Source: Deltaproteobacteria bacterium
Lineage (GTDB): Bacteria > Desulfobacterota > Binatia > UBA12015
DNA length: 35,607 nucleotides
Direction: 5' to 3'
NCBI GenBank assembly: GCA_009885395.1
Contig: VFKT01000347.1
Span: 1-35,607, forward strand
The notes below the pieces were generated by a model that saw only the letters and a list, made by a program, of their open reading frames with translations, did no database searches and was not told the DNA's origin. A program made the translations under genes and the position numbers. This document shows positions 33,261-35,607 of the stretch, piece after piece (the first letter of the stretch is position 1; every line of letters starts with the position of its first letter).

Positions 33261-34400
33261 ATGCCGGATGAAGCCATTGCGCGGGCACCGGGCCGGGTGA
33301 ATCTGATCGGCGAACACACCGACTACAACGGTGGCCTGGTGTTGCCGATGGCGATCGACCTGGTCACGGAGGTGCGCTTGCGACGCCGCGGCGACCGGCG
33401 TCTGGTGCTGCGCTCGACCGCGAAAACGCAGACGATCGAGACGGCGCTCGACGATACGATGCCGCAAGGCGGGGGCGCATGGGGCGATTATGTGCGCGCA
33501 GTGGCGCTGGCTCTGATCCGGCAGGGGATCGAGGTCCCCGGAGCCGACGTATGGATCGAGAGCCAGGTTCCTGAAGGTGCGGGCCTTTCGTCGTCTGCCG
33601 CTCTCGAAGTTGCGACCGCGATGGCCTTTCTCGATCTCGTCGAGGTCGAGCTTGAGCCGCGCAGCATCGCGCGTCTTTGCCAGCAGGCCGAGAACGATTT
33701 CGTCGGCACGCGCTGCGGCATCATGGATCCGCTCGTAAGCGTTCTCGCCGAGTCCGGTCGGGCAATGTGGCTCGATTGCGCGACGCTTGAGAGTCGCGCC
33801 GTGGCGTTGCCGCCCGACATTGCCGTGCTGGTCGCCGATACCGGCGTGCGTCATGCGCTGGCTTCGGGCGAGTACAACCGTCGTCGTGCCGAATGCGAAG
33901 CGGCATTACTCGTAGCGCGCCGGTTGTCGCCGGAGATCAATTTTCTTGCCGAACTGAAAGAGTCGGATCTCGAACGACTTGGCAGATATCTCGAGGTGCT
34001 GCCGCTCGCCCGGGCGCGCCATGTGGTGCGGGAGTGCGCCCGGGTCGAGGCCGTGGTCGCGGCGCTGGAGAGTGGACAACCGCAAGAAGCAGGTCGCCGC
34101 ATGGTCGAATCGCACGCTAGTCTGCGCGACGACTACGCCGTCAGCTGTCCCGAACTGGACCTGCTGGTCGAACTCGCCCTGGCCCAGTCGGGCGTGTTCG
34201 GCAGCCGCATGACCGGCGGCGGTTTCGGTGGTTGCACCGTGAGCCTGGTGGAGCAAGGCCGGGCTGCCGACGTTCGCGCTGCGATGGACGAGGCATGGCG
34301 AAGGGCGAGGGGGCAGCCTCTGCGGAGCTGGGAGTTCCGCCCGGGACCGGGTGCCTTCGCGTTGCGCCGGGCTTCGACCAACGCCGGGTCCGCCCGCTAG
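33261..34400 (+). CDS. galK: Galactokinase
   Basis: RAPGRVNLIGEHTDYNGGLVLPMAI signature, PEGAGLSSSAALEVATA, MTGGGFGGCTVSLV GHMP-kinase motifs. Confidence 0.95.
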   Translation: MPDEAIARAPGRVNLIGEHTDYNGGLVLPMAIDLVTEVRLRRRGDRRLVLRSTAKTQTIETALDDTMPQGGGAWGDYVRAVALALIRQGIEVPGADVWIESQVPEGAGLSSSAALEVATAMAFLDLVEVELEPRSIARLCQQAENDFVGTRCGIMDPLVSVLAESGRAMWLDCATLESRAVALPPDIAVLVADTGVRHALASGEYNRRRAECEAALLVARRLSPEINFLAELKESDLERLGRYLEVLPLARARHVVRECARVEAVVAALESGQPQEAGRRMVESHASLRDDYAVSCPELDLLVELALAQSGVFGSRMTGGGFGGCTVSLVEQGRAADVRAAMDEAWRRARGQPLRSWEFRPGPGAFALRRASTNAGSAR

Positions 34401-34673
34401 CCCGTAACTCGCGAGGCCCGCTGAACCTTGCGAGTTCCAACGCCGTATCAGGTTGCTGGCGCGCTCTCTCCAGCGGAAAGCCCGTGAGAGCACGGCCCCG
34501 GCCCTCCCTCTGGTCGCAAAAATTGGACAGTAGGCCGTGCGAAATTGGCAGTCAGCGGCAAGAAGTTGCCAGCACTGCATCGAGCACGAGCCCTTTCGGC
34601 CCAAAAAGCCTTGAAACACAAGCCTCGGCGAGCGGGTCCGCGTGGCATCGCATTTGCGGAGTCAGGTCTTACC

Positions 34674-34713
34674 GACCTTTTGCCCGCTGCCCTCCTGCAG
34701 CGGACGAAAGGTC
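34674..34713 (+). promoter_or_regulatory. Leader hairpin with CCUCCU loop upstream of the 40-aa ORF
   Basis: GACCTTTTG-c-CCGCTGC [CCTCCT] GCAGCGG-a-CGAAAGGTC; long stem with one mismatch and one G.U; 8 nt before the SD. Confidence 0.55.
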
Positions 34714-34731
34714 CGGGTGAAGGAGAGAATC

Positions 34732-34854
34732 ATGCGCCGTGTCCGTCGAAACATCGTCCGATTCAATCGTCGTTGGCTGCCGTTCGGCGGGATGGATGCG
34801 GCTCGTGCGGCCCTGCTCGGGGCTGCCCTGGTGGCGGGAATGATCGCCGCCTAG
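34732..34854 (+). CDS. 40-aa small cationic/hydrophobic protein
   Basis: MRRVRRNIVRFNRRWLPFGGMDAARAALLGAALVAGMIAA; SD AAGGAG with 6-nt spacing; followed by an intrinsic terminator. Confidence 0.6.
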   Translation: MRRVRRNIVRFNRRWLPFGGMDAARAALLGAALVAGMIAA

Positions 34855-34885
34855 GGAATTCTTTCCGATTCTTCGACTCACGAAG

Positions 34886-34924
34886 GGCCGCTTCTGGAAT
34901 GGGGACCAGAGGCGGCCTTTCGTA
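34886..34924 (+). terminator. Intrinsic terminator
   Basis: GGCCGCTTCTGG-AATGGGGA-CCAGAGGCGGCC then TTTCGTATTT; 12-bp stem with one G.U. Confidence 0.75.
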
Positions 34925-34948
34925 TTTCAGCCTGGGAAGGCAGCCGAT

Positions 34949-35607
<659 letters not shown>

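Overview
High-GC, densely coded chromosomal segment, read by eye from the sequence and the ORF track only; no searches were run. From left to right: (i) a graveyard of a frameshifted ISNCY-type transposase tail and a truncated DUF4143 ATPase; (ii) Mrp/ApbC ATPase, XRE regulator, secernin/C69 peptidase, a small HTH gene behind an intrinsic terminator, and an ABC-F ATPase; (iii) EthD-like protein, LLM-type oxidoreductase with a duplicated start region, and an intact Phd/VapC-type TA module; (iv) HAD and NUDIX hydrolases; (v) a thiolase-thiolase-DUF35-DUF35 operon, with a second DUF35-thiolase pair at 29.8-31.4 kb; (vi) a TetR-RND efflux operon with a candidate operator; (vii) enoyl-CoA hydratase, Gfo/Idh/MocA, YciI and a CrtC/lipocalin-like protein; (viii) a tightly coupled PadR / polyprenyl synthetase / unknown protein / FtsX-type permease / ABC ATPase operon; (ix) ApaG, BtuF-like receptor, a VapBC module whose toxin is visibly broken, galactokinase, a 40-aa small-protein unit with a CCUCCU-loop leader hairpin and terminator, and the C-terminus of aconitase. 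The strongest leads for something undescribed are the 40-aa small-protein unit (34.67-34.93 kb), the PadR-prenyl synthase-ABC exporter operon (23.3-29.2 kb), and the three thiolase-like proteins that seem to lack the nucleophilic Cys, each next to DUF35 partners.
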